DNA from: Podila epigama
Lineage: Eukaryota; Mortierellomycota; Mortierellomycetes; Mortierellales; Mortierellaceae
Assembly (NCBI GenBank): GCA_015679605.1
Contig: JAAAVE010000336.1
Span: 1-22,363 of the forward strand
Direction: 5' to 3'
Length of the DNA stretch: 22,363 nt
In this document: piece after piece, positions 11,001 through 20,747 of the stretch
How positions within the stretch are numbered: the stretch's first letter is position 1
Layout: each line of letters begins with the position of its first letter
Program-made: the position numbers and the translations under genes
Notes under the pieces: generated by a model
Told to the model about the DNA's origin: nothing
The model's database searches: none
What the model saw: only the letters and a program-made list of their open reading frames with translations

Positions 11001-14000
11001 CGCCGAGCAAGGACGATGGGCGGAGGCACTAGTATCTACAGCGCTGATGATGGCAGATCAGAGATGTACAAGGCGTCAGCAAGTGTGATGTCTTTGGTGT
11101 CCAGGCCAAGCCCGCCAGTGACTGGAAACGCCTCGTCTTCTCCAGCCCTCAGCCAAAGCCAGAGCCAGAACCCGAGCCAGTCAACATCAGAACAAAACTC
11201 GCCAACGTCTACCGTAATAAGCGAAGGCTTGGATGTTGATCAGATACTACGAGATTATTGCTTGCAACCCCTTGAAACACCGCGAGACGAGGATCAGATC
11301 CAAGATGAAGTCCAGCGACATGGAAGACCCTTCTTGGATACGTTCTTGACGCATACCAAGAATGCGGAGGATCAACAGAACGCATACAATGTGTATCAAA
11401 AGTGGTCTCGTCGGTACCGCGATCGCAAGGGTGCCCCCAACGATCTTCACGAAAACATGAATGTGTCCGATCTGGCTATTATGTTGCGCTCTTCAAGACT
11501 TTTGCACTTTTGCCGGACACCACTTTTGTTCACAGAGTTTTCTTCCTCGCTTTATCCGTTGGCCAGATCATCCACTGGGGCAACAGGATCGAATGGAGCA
11601 ACAGTGGCTGGTGGATCGAGTAACAATAATAACAGTCAGTTTAACCCTACGATGACAGCCGTCCCACCGGTATCGTCATCAACAACTGCAACTGCAGCTG
11701 CAGAGGCGCCCGCATCAGGAGCTCAAAGAGGTGAGAGCTTAATGAATCAAGATGACCCGGTTGCTAGATGGTACAGTGCTCTTGCAGAAACGTTTATGCG
11801 AGAATACAGTCGGTACCTGGCAACTGTTGGCATGCAGCTGTTGATGTATGGTAACTCAAAGTACGACAAACCAGTGGAACCCTCTTCAAACTCGGGCGAG
11901 TTGTCATTCATGTCACGATTCACGGTTTCTCAAAACTTGTCCGTCCCAAGTCCAGCCGCGTTCTTGTTCAAGTCGCTGCAAGGTGGTTCGATTATGTGTG
12001 AAGTGAGGCTTCAGGGCATGTTTGTCTGCGTGACATTGTATACGCTCAATCGAAGATATGGCAAGGTCAAGGCAGCCGCGCCTGGCTTTGCGACGGCCGA
12101 GGCCAACAAACAGAGTCTTCGTGTCTTTACGGAGCAGTGTGCTCGATTCAAGGACAAGATCCATGTCAATAGCTTTGTATACGACTTTCACCTGCGATAC
12201 ATCCACCGCATTCTGATGGACAGTGCCAAGGTTGGTCAGGGTGCTACTGGGTTGACGCTCCCATCCTCGTTCGACCTGATGGATGTGATGCATCAATTCC
12301 TGCAGTATCATTCACGTCCAGCTGCATACTCTCGAAACCGTATTTACCGTGGTGTGTATCGATCGAACATTGCGCCAGGAGAGACCGAGTTGCCGGGTCA
12401 CTTGTTTGAGTATGTGATCAAGAATCCGCAACGGTATGGGTTCCAGGCTATTCATCACCAGAACCAACACCGCGCCTGCTTTGTTTCCGGACGGGATTTG
12501 TTGGTTGGATACCCAAGTGGGCGTGGAAAGCATGACCATCAAAAATCGACGGATACGATTTTGAGTGGTATTAGTGTTGGTGTTGGTGGTGGTGGCAGTG
12601 GTGGTGGTGGTGGTGGTGCTAGTGGCCAAGGCTTGAAGGGATTTGGAGTTGGTCATTCACGTGGAGGCTTGTCCTTAACATCTGAATCCCGACCGCTGGA
12701 TACACATGTGCGTCATACAAGCCATGACAGTAACCTGAACGTGAAAAGAGCTTCTCGCCGTATGACGACCAGTCGATCGAGCTATAATGTCAAGGAGACA
12801 GCCATCTTGGAGGATGAAGGCGTGGAATACGTTCTTGTGGTTTCGGATGGAGACCAGGACCCGATGGGACTGACGGTTCATTATTATCTGATCATTTTGC
12901 GTGAGGAGGATGTGGTCAAGAAACTGGAGGAGGCTCACGGACCTCTGGTGGGTGCGCGTGATCGTCTCTTGGCCGCGAACAATAACTTGCTGCATATGCG
13001 AGAGACAGGTACTGGAACGCCACTGGTCAGCCAAGAGTCTGAAGGGATGTCAAGTCTTTTGTCAAGCCCGGTAGCTTCTAGTCAAGGAGTGTTGGATGGC
13101 AAGGCGTCGATTCCCCCTGAGCTGAAGCGTAGATCACTTTTGCAAGTTGGACCGCTGAGTGACGATCAACAGCAACAGCAACAGCAACGACATAAAGAGG
13201 ATGAGACAACCGCACAATCAGAATCGATGAAGGATATGTTTACTGGTGGAGAACGACTGATGGACGCGACTGAGCTGCAGGAGCGGATTACAGAGCGAGC
13301 AGTGCTTGGAGATGTGGTTCGAGCAGCAGAAGTGAGGTTAGAACTGATGTTGAAGCAAGCGGCACAATTTTCTGATCGCGATTCTCTCTGGGAGATGTTG
13401 CTTCAGGGTAAGATTGGCAACACTGGCGTGATGTTGACGGGAACCAACGCTACACTGATGACGACCTCGGGAGGAAATTCGGACAGGCAAGATTCTAATC
13501 ATAGCAGTGGTGGTTCTCTTCAGCAACAGCAACAGCAACAGCAGTCTCAGCAACATGAGCGTATGTCAAATAGGACAGAGCTGGGCTTTGCAGACTTTTT
13601 GGCACTTGGACAACGTTTCCATAGTACACCATTGGAGGAGATGGAGCCAGAGTTTGGTGCGGTGGTCAGGGCGCCAGGGATTGACTGGAATGAGGTCTTG
13701 ACCTTCCTGCGGCGGTATTATCATCAATGGGCTCGAGAGTTTATTGAGCATGACGAGACAAATTCTCCTGGCCCAAGCGTGTCGAGTCTTAGGGCACCCG
13801 AAATGGGCTTTTCTTCCCATGGTCGCCGAGGTTCGATGGGACGTTCTCTGCGGGGTAAATCCGAGCGAGCCAGGCGTCACTTGGTTATTTTCAATCCCCA
13901 CAACCGTGATCTGCTCATCCACTTTGTGATTGATGTACAAAATCCTACCCAACAACAACAACAAGGCTCAGGACCTGGTGCTTCTTTGACCGCAACAGCA

Positions 14001-14948
14001 GCAACAACAGCTACAGGATCACTTGATGACTCTAGTTCATTTGGACGACCATTGTCGAGGGCTTCCACAAGAGTGTATTCACAATCTCACTCGCAATTGC
14101 AGTCGTTGCTCAACTCGCCCTCTCGTCGACAGCCACTCTCTCCACCGTCATTGCAGCTTCAATCCCTACAACAATCGTCACTCTTGCCGCCACACCAGAT
14201 TCGACCTTCGATCTCGGAGAGCGCCAGTAGGGTGTCGTCCATGTCATCGATTGCTCGAGCGGCCAGTATGGTGGTGAGTAAGGTGACGGGACGAATGCCA
14301 TCCGAGCGCCGCGAGTCCGTTCACAGTGAGACGAGTAGTTTAGCACCGGCAGCGAATGTTATGCGACCCAAGGCTGTGGATGAGGAGGACCGTCGATCGA
14401 TTGCCACAACGTCCAAGGAGGCGACTGCGAGCGAACTAGGAGGTGGTACGAATGTTACGCCAAGTAGTAGTAAGCCAGGAACACCACGCACTGGAGGTTC
14501 ATCCAGGCATCGGATCCGGACGGGTCACTCACTTTATTCTACGGGCGGTGGTGGCATATCAACGAGCCGCGGATTTGATGGATATGATGGCGGGGAAGGT
14601 AGCGCGAACACTAGTGCCAGTGTATCTGGAGTGAATTCGGAAGTGAGCAGCCGGCATGGTCGTAGTGGTGAGGAAGGAGAAGAGGACGATGAAGTTGGAG
14701 AGAAGGCGGATCTGGATGAGGATGATTACGAGGATTGTGAGGATGATCATGGCCTAGGAGACGAAGAAGAAGAAGGAGGAGGAGGAGGAGGAGGAGGAGG
14801 AAGAGGAAAGGGTGGATACTTGAAGGCGAATGTGATGGTGTACTCTGTCAGTCGCGAGCCAAAGAGTGGGTACAACGCGCTAGAATCAGAACACGTTGGG
14901 GATGTGATCCAGACATTGTCGTATTGGCTCTGGAAGTCATCCAAATAG
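2014..14948 (+). CDS. SZT2: SZT2-like KICSTOR scaffold protein (4,004 aa)
   Basis: Exons 2014-2021, 2157-2607, 2724-2938, 3133-3202, 3290-6867, 7017-9096, 9217-9440 and 9560-14948 join in frame (12,015 nt). In animals SZT2 holds KICSTOR together and recruits GATOR1, the TORC1 inhibitor, to lysosomes. The match to animal SZT2 runs along most of the chain. Residues 155-260 match its N-terminal block. Then come VVITDG at 385-390 followed by a CSIIQLGG-type strand, YHRAFL at 478-483, the segment around DINITGLL closing exon 5, the block around LDFILPVD at exon 7, and the C-terminal FKDKIH...DFHLRYIH block near 3072-3092. The start ATG has an in-frame stop 27 nt upstream (1987). Fungus-specific additions are a Pro/Ser/Thr-rich N-terminus (about 1-140), serine-rich linkers, Gln runs at 3412-3418 and 3530-3537, Gly runs (near nt 12580-12620 and 14776-14802) and an acidic stretch (nt 14674-14775). 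Human SZT2 is about 3,400 residues. I am confident in the family and less so in the first exon and the acceptor at 3289. Confidence 0.88.
3021..3088 (+). repeat. 8-bp tandem repeat in SZT2 intron 3
   Basis: Five exact copies of GCTTGTAT (3021-3060) are followed by variant units GTTTGTGT, GCTTGTGT and GCTTGTGT, then a decayed unit. The array lies inside the intron 2939-3132, downstream of a T-run, so it does not affect the protein. It is likely to vary in length between strains. Confidence 0.9.
13167..13187 (+). repeat. CAA/CAG tract coding seven Gln
   Basis: Alternating CAA and CAG codons give seven glutamines in the SZT2-like protein. A second tract at 13521-13544 codes eight, and a third near 13950 codes five. 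The mixed codons suggest a tolerated low-complexity linker, not a recent pure-CAG expansion. Confidence 0.85.
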
Positions 14949-15258
14949 AGAATGCCTTTTTTGCAGGATACATGTTCTATGTTATATAAAGTTCTTCGCG
15001 TAATGGTTCACCCGAAGGCTCGTCTTGAGCAGATCGCAATAATTTTAGCATGACGTGAAGTGAAGTGTATTTATGCGATTTGGCGCGTTTTTATTGTTGC
15101 CGTTGCTTATTTATTTAGAGCAGGCAGCAAAAAGGAATAAATAGTTTTGTGTCTTTTTCCACACTCTCCTTCACACTCTTTAACACATCCACATCCACAT
15201 CCATACTCATTATCGTACACATACACCTGTACAAAACATCCGGAAATTTTTTTGGACC
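14949..15258. other. Intergenic: SZT2 3' end and DUF1295 gene promoter
   Basis: About 310 bases with no open frame I would call a gene. An AATAAA at 15136-15141 is a candidate 3' end signal for the SZT2-like gene, 188 bases after its stop. The stretch after 15160 is rich in C, A and T, with repeated CACATCC units near 15184-15203, typical of a fungal promoter or leader for the gene starting at 15259. Confidence 0.45.
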
Positions 15259-16389
15259 ATGTCTCAAGGCCACTCTACACTGGTCACCCAAGGCTTACTT
15301 CCAGTGTTTATCACTGATTTTAGCATCCAGATCGCATGCTGGGGTGTCGCTTCGTTGCTCCAGACAGAAAAGGTATGGACAGGTCATTGCTTTCACAATT
15401 GAATGAATGTGCCATGTGCTAGAACGAAATGAGACAATGCATAATAACATCTCATTCCACATTCATTGAACGAAAACAGTTTTATGACCTGGCGGGCTCC
15501 TCAACGTTCATACTCTGCACATACCTGTCACTCTTCAAACCATGGGATCATTCAACAGGAGCAACTGTGACCCTCGCTAAAGCACATCCTCGTCAATGGA
15601 TCGCTTCGGGAACCACGGTAATCTGGGCAATGTATCTGGGCTCGTTTCTATTTGAGCGAGCGCTGCGTCATGGCGACAAACGTTTCAACGCAGTCAAGCG
15701 ATCTCCAAGACGGTTCCTTGTTTACTGGCTTATCCAAGGAGTTTGGGTTAGCTTGACAGCTCTACCAGTGTAAGTGCCTCTTTTGTTGCCATGTTGCCAT
15801 GTTGCCATGTTGCCACAATGAAGATCAAAAAGTCCGATCTACCTGTTGCATCACATAGACTAACATGTTTGTATGCATATATGGAATCCATCATAGATAC
15901 ATTACCAATACTATCCCCGCCAAACTACACCCATCGCTCGGCATTCAGGATGCAATTGGACTTTCACTTTGGATCGGTGGCTTCTTGTTCCAGGCAGTGG
16001 CCAACTACCAAAAGACACAATGGCGGCGACAAGTCGGACCCGATTACCGTCGATCGTTTATATCTCATGGACTCTGGTCCATTTCTAGACACCCCAATTA
16101 TTTTGGCGAGTGTATGTTGTGGGCAGGAAGTTATATTGTATGTGCGAGTGCATGGCAGCGCCATGGAATGGGTCTTGGACTGGTAGAGCAACATCCAGAG
16201 GTGCTCTCTGTGTGGTGGACACGTCTGGCGATGCTGAGTCCGTTGTTTGTGACATGTTTGATCACTCGTGTGAGTGGTATTCCGTTGTTAGAGAAGGAGA
16301 ATGATCGCCGGTTGAAGGATGTGGTCGCGTACTGGAAGTATAAGAAGGAGACGAGTATGTTTGTCCCACGACCTGCCAAACGATCATGA
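15259..16389 (+). CDS. DUF1295 / steroid 5-alpha-reductase-like membrane protein
   Basis: Exons 15259-15372, 15480-15769 and 15897-16389 give 298 residues. Introns 15373-15479 (GTATGG...ACAG) and 15770-15896 (GTAAGT...ATAG) join in phase 0 and phase 2. Several hydrophobic segments (about 13-35, 40-57, 78-96, 115-134, 150-172, 203-222, 235-255) indicate a multi-pass membrane protein. Residues 192-206 read HGLWSISRHPNYFGE. This is the hallmark of the DUF1295 family, which belongs to the superfamily of steroid 5-alpha reductases, sterol reductases and isoprenylcysteine methyltransferases; there the matching His-Pro-Asn-Tyr region lines the cofactor site. A redox role on a lipid using NADPH is therefore plausible but only inferred, and the substrate is unknown. 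The end (FVPRPAKRS) is basic and likely cytosolic. The family call is strong and the function open. Confidence 0.85.
15785..15816 (+). repeat. 8-bp tandem repeat in DUF1295 gene intron 2
   Basis: Three exact GTTGCCAT units and a fourth ending in C lie 15 bases after the donor site of the intron 15770-15896. They are non-coding in my model. The close spacing to the donor means copy number could influence splicing, but nothing shows that it does. Confidence 0.9.
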
Positions 16390-16879
16390 GAATGTTTGTC
16401 AGATGAAGATATGAACAACAACAACGACAATGTAAACAAAAACAACACAATTAAAGTGAGACATGCATCCATGCACCCATATCCCTATTCCCATTCGATA
16501 TATAGGTGTTGCATGGAAAACATGAACAAAAAAGGTGTATCGTCACTGCTGAAGCAAAGAAAGCATGGCAATGGGGAAGAGTGTGTTTGGTGTGACGGTG
16601 GGGAAGTGGAATGTGGAGAAAGATGGTCGGTGATTGGACAGACAGACGTGATGACCGTTCACATGGGAAGGAGACGCTGAAAAACTTTTTTTTTTCTTTT
16701 TCTTTTTCGTTCTTTTTACCTCTTCTCTTCTCTTCTTCACCTCACCTTCACTCACCCATTCACCCACTCACCCGCTCACTGACCTTGTACAGAAGCTCCT
16801 AGAGGAAGAGAAGGCTACATACTTTGTTGATCAGCAAAGATAAAAGATTGTGTATAGAAAAAACAAAAACAACAACAAC
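16390..16879. other. Intergenic: 3' end of DUF1295 gene and Cpt1/Ept1 promoter
   Basis: About 490 bases. ATTAAA at 16450-16455 is a candidate poly(A) signal for the upstream gene. A 94-residue frame at 16396-16680 resembles nothing and is probably chance. From 16686 the + strand is strongly pyrimidine-rich (T/C runs, then repeated CACTCACCC-like units to about 16780). This resembles a promoter or leader tract. The last bases before the start codon are A-rich (AACAACAACA), a favourable fungal start context. Confidence 0.5.
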
Positions 16880-19291
16880 ATGACACGCTACATCCCAGCG
16901 GAATACCGCGAAAACCTTCGAAAGTACAAGTACTCGGGCGTGGACGAGTCCTTGTTGTCGAAATATGTCCTCGGCCCATACTGGACCAAGCTCGTCACAT
17001 TCTTCCCACTCACAATGGCGTAATGTGATTGAATGAATTGTTTATTCATGACGAATATGGCAACTTGAGAATGCAAAAAATATTGTAATGGCTTACTCAT
17101 GACAGATTTCCAATGACCTTGACCATGTCCATGTTAGACCCAACACCATTACTGGTCTCGGATTCCTCTGCGTCGTTGCCAACTTGTTGACCATGTTTTA
17201 CTTTACGCCTGACATGACCGGCGTGTGTCCCCCATGGGCTTACCTCAGGTAAAAAAAAAAAAAATAGGCGAGAAAGCGAAAGTTCTTTTTTTTGCAACTT
17301 TGTGATCCGGGTATGATATCAAAGTGCTGACCTGATTGTTTTCCTTTATCCTTTCCAACCGTTGGGTTCGACAACTATAAACATACACACGCGCAAAAAA
17401 AACGCAGCTTTGGAATTGGTCTCTTTGTCTATCAATCGTTGGATGCCATCGATGGAAAACAAGCGAGAAGAACAGGCACTTCTGGACCTTTGGGAGAACT
17501 CTTTGATCACGGTACAGCATGTGTTTTTATTTGTTTTGATGTTGTCATAGTTGTCACACATGGGATAGGATAACAATCTTGTGGACTAAACCCATGCATC
17601 CCCTTGCTTTTGTTATACTGATCTAATCCCTATCTTGTTCAACTTTCTCTCCTTTTTTCCTACTTTTCGTCATATGTGGGGCATCACTGTTCGTCGAATG
17701 TGACTTTTACACCTTTTCCTTTCCTCCGCTCCTATGACATACAGGATGCGATGCCTTGAACACGTCGGTAAGTTGTATGCCTCAGAGTGATGTCAAACAT
17801 CATCCTGATTCAACAAAGCGTCAACAATGACATGGACGACATGGACGTTGATATTAAAACAGATCATACACTACTGGAGCGTGCGTGTGGACGCATGTGT
17901 TTACGTTACATGTCAACAATGAGCGGCTTCCCTGTCCAAAAAAAACACAAAAAAAACAATTTAAGGTTATCTCCTTCCCGCGGTTTCCCTCCGCTGAACC
18001 GATCAAAATACCAGTCGGTGGGTCTTCCTTCCTGTGGGAAAATCCCTCGCGGATCGGGTCGTCACGTCGTTGTGGGCACCGTGGCACAGGAATGCACTCC
18101 AAAGTGGACACGATCGATTTCTATACGTATAAAAGTTGTCTCTGACCATGACTACTTCCATTTCTATAATAGCTCGAGGTCATCCTGGCCGCCAATGCTC
18201 TGCAGTTGGGACAGAGTTGGTGGACGATTCTCTCTCATTTCTTGAGTAAGTGGTGTTGTCATACGTTCGTCACAATTGCTCGAGACGCGTAGTATGTTCT
18301 TGATATTGACTAGTCTGAACGACAATTCTCCCTATTCATGCATGACACGTAGCTCTCGCAAACTTTTACCTGAGCACATGGGAAGAGTATCACACTGGCA
18401 CCTTGTATCTGAGCGCTTTCAGTGGACCAGTCGAAGGCATCCTCATGATCGTTGTACTCTACCTGATCACGGCCTTTACTGGACCCCAGATCTGGGTTCA
18501 AACCATCCGTTCCGCCTTTGGCCTGTCCTCAGACTTCTTGCCATTTATCCCTGATGTTCAGGTGAATCACTTTTTGATCGCCTTTGGTACCGTCGGTCTT
18601 GTTGGTAACATTGCCACCGCGTAAGTTGAAGCCTAGATTCTCTTTTTTTTAGTTGCTGTTGTTTTCTTTAACCCTGCTATCTTGGTCTTGAAAAGGAAAG
18701 CGCCTCTAACTATCTTGACGATCACTCCAACTGATAGTTTTCAACATGTTATCAAGGCTCGTCAGGACAAAAAGCTGCCAGTTGCGCCCGCTTTGGTTGG
18801 AGTGGCACCTTATGCAGGCATGTCTTTGATCGCGTACTTTTGGTTGAGTGCCTCGCCTCAGATCGTAAACGAGCATCTGGTTCCCTGGATTCTTTACATT
18901 GGTCTCTCATTCGGCTACACCGTCGGTCTCATGATCACAGCCCATGTCACCCATCAGCCCTTCCCACTCTTCAACGTCTCCTTCCTGCCATTAATTTTTG
19001 GAGCCCTCAATGCCAACCTTCCATTCTTTGGCTTGTAAGTCCATCTGTTGTATTTTTCTTATTTTGCGTGTTTCAATGTCCTACATGCAGCTGACATAAT
19101 ACCTCTTTTGTTTACATCTTTTTCATAGTGAGCCATTGTTTGGAGCACATGTGGAGAACATTTACCTCTGGAGCTGTCTTGCATTTTCTGCTGCTGCTTA
19201 TGCCCACTTTGCTCTTGTTGTCGTCAATGACCTCTGTGACTTTTTCGATATCTGGTGCTTCACCATCAAGCACCCCAAGAAGGCAGAGTAG
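16880..19291 (+). CDS. CPT1: Choline/ethanolamine phosphotransferase (Cpt1/Ept1 type)
   Basis: This enzyme makes phosphatidylcholine or phosphatidylethanolamine from CDP-choline or CDP-ethanolamine and diacylglycerol, the last Kennedy-pathway step, in ER/Golgi membranes. Exons 16880-17019, 17138-17248, 17408-17511, 17745-17767, 18173-18245, 18353-18620, 18738-19034 and 19129-19291 give 392 residues, the length of yeast Cpt1 and Ept1. The CDP-alcohol phosphatidyltransferase motif D-x2-D-G-x2-A-R-x8-G-x3-D-x3-D is complete: Asp96, Asp99, Gly100, Ala103, Arg104, Gly113, Asp117, Asp121. Asp117 lies in exon 3 and Asp121 in the 23-nt exon 4. The stretch [13 protein letters not shown] (exon 6) is highly typical of fungal Cpt1/Ept1. 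Many hydrophobic segments follow, and the tail is basic (KHPKKAE). Choline versus ethanolamine preference cannot be read from sequence, so the symbol is approximate. Exon 7 could begin at 18696, adding 14 residues in frame; 18738 has the better branch site and acceptor. Confidence 0.93.
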
Positions 19292-20518
19292 TTGTCATTT
19301 TGATACACCATTTCTCTCTTGTTCATTGTTCAAAAATTAGTTCCTTTTTTGTTATCCTCCACTCTACCTGTTTATAAACGTCATTAAAGATTGTTTCATC
19401 TCACACTCAAGCTGCCATTGACGCCAGAAAATGTCAAGTGAAATGGATACCTTGAAATGATCCGACTCTCCTGCTTTTCAAGAACTGGGCAAGAAGAACA
19501 TGGAAATGTGGTAAATTTAGAGCCGCGTCATTCCTGGGTGTGAGACGCGTAACTTTCGCGTCCAAATGGTATAGTCGCGCTTCTTTCCCCCCCCCCCTTT
19601 GCTCCGATATGTCGGTGCGTCTTGTCTACCTTACTCGTGCTGCACTTTTTCCCAGCTATATCCTTGAAGGAATATTTTGGACGACGATTCCCACGCGCAC
19701 GATGCGCATGTCGCATGGTTTACAAGTCGTGATAGGAACTTTGGTTCACGCCATTCATTGGACTAGTTTGCTTCATGCATGCGCGTTAACATATGATTTA
19801 CGTGTTTGTTTTTTTTACCAATCTAACTCCTAATGTATGCTCCAATCCGTACGACGTTCGTGTTGCTTTGAATATCACGAGATTAAACAAAAAAATAAAA
19901 ATAAAAGAATAATATCAAGCAATTCTTGATACCGAGTGCCTGGACAAGTCATGCATCTCAACCCAGAAGAATCAAGGTCCCTTGGCTGAAAACATTTATT
20001 CAACTCCCTGTTCCCCTTCCCATTGTTTTACCACAGAAGCAATTGGTATTGTTCAGCTACTGCTAAAAATGATGCCAAGGTTAACCCAAGTTGACCCTTT
20101 ACAAAGATAACAGCGTCCTTGCTTCGGTGTGAACTCGGCTAGGACTCTTGAGAGAAGGGCTACCTCTTTTTTTTATTTTTTTTCTCTCTCTTTCTGCAGT
20201 CGTTTTTCATCGAAAGCAGATGTTTGTACCAAAGAAAAGATTGAGAAGCCCTATTTCCATGTCGTGATATCTTTGGTGGTTGTTCGCGACGGCGTTTGTC
20301 AAAAAGTCGCTGACAATACCCCTGCAGGAGTCGATTGAGGATTTTTTTTTCTAATAGACGGGGGAAAAAAAAGGGGGAAGAATCTTTTTTGCAGCCTTTC
20401 AATCTTCCACTGTTCATGGACGCTTTGTTGGACGTTACGTTCAGTGTTGAGGAAAAAAGTTGTGCAGAAAGGCAGAAGGAAAAAGTAGGTCATTGTTGGC
20501 AACCAAAGCATTGTTCCC

Positions 20519-20558
20519 ATTGCATGATAGTATCAATAGGCATTGACCATCATGCAAT
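20519..20558. promoter_or_regulatory. Perfect 10-bp inverted repeat upstream of TATA box
   Basis: ATTGCATGAT at 20519-20528 is repeated as its exact reverse complement, ATCATGCAAT, at 20549-20558, with a 20-base spacer. The arm centres are 30 bases apart, close to three helical turns. The right arm ends 37 bases before the TATA box at 20596. This suits a binding site for a dimeric transcription factor, or a hairpin. Role inferred from position only. Confidence 0.5.
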
Positions 20559-20595
20559 AGTTCCAGTTCTCGAAGAACATGTTTGTTTTCTCGGT

Positions 20596-20602
20596 ATAAA
20601 TA
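20596..20602 (+). promoter_or_regulatory. TATA box of the CxxC-protein gene
   Basis: TATAAAT lies about 150 bases before the ATG at 20748 and is followed by a CT-rich stretch and then a C/A-rich stretch free of ATG in 20650-20747. That fits a core promoter with a leader of roughly 100-120 bases. It also argues against using the in-frame ATG at 20583, which sits upstream of the TATA box. Confidence 0.55.
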
Positions 20603-20747
20603 CTGCTGGTATCTCTTTTTTTTTCGATTTTTTAAATCTTCCTTCTTCAACAACCTCCCACATCCTCAAGCAATCCTAACCAAACATATTCACCTTCCAA
20701 GACCCATCAATTCAAAAGAACCAACCTACCCTAAGGACCCACTTATA

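Larger units (their letters stand above)
19292..20747. other. Long intergenic stretch; no gene recognised
   Basis: About 1.45 kb. ATTAAA at 19383-19388, 92 bases after the preceding stop, is a candidate poly(A) signal. A run of 11 C lies at 19587-19597. Open frames such as 19540-19833 and 20335-20679 show no known motif and run through homopolymers. The right end contains the inverted repeat, TATA box and leader of the gene at 20748, which are listed separately. The length, against 276-490 bases between the other genes, suggests a larger regulatory region or an undetected non-coding transcript. Confidence 0.5.

Noticed and set aside
16396-16680. 94-codon frame between the DUF1295 and phosphotransferase genes
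   Set aside because: It begins with Asn/Asp repeats from low-complexity DNA and then has no recognisable domain; more likely leader or promoter sequence.
17345-17380. GGTTCGA-like tRNA T-loop hint near 17363
   Set aside because: There is no matching cloverleaf arms or anticodon stem around it, and it lies within an intron of the phosphotransferase gene.
17787-17816. Possible box C/D snoRNA start in intron 4 (GTGATGTC then CTGA)
   Set aside because: The C box departs from consensus, the D box is far too close, and no terminal stem pairs.
17787-18245. 152-codon frame overlapping intron 4 and exon 5 of the phosphotransferase gene
   Set aside because: The real exon 5 is read in another frame, and this translation passes through A-runs and resembles nothing.
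19540-19833. 97-codon frame in the long intergenic stretch
   Set aside because: It runs through an 11-C homopolymer, has no motif, and is not supported by splice or promoter signals.
20583-20747. Upstream in-frame ATG extension of the CxxC protein
   Set aside because: The ATG lies before the TATA box, and the extension is Phe-rich translation of a T-rich tract.
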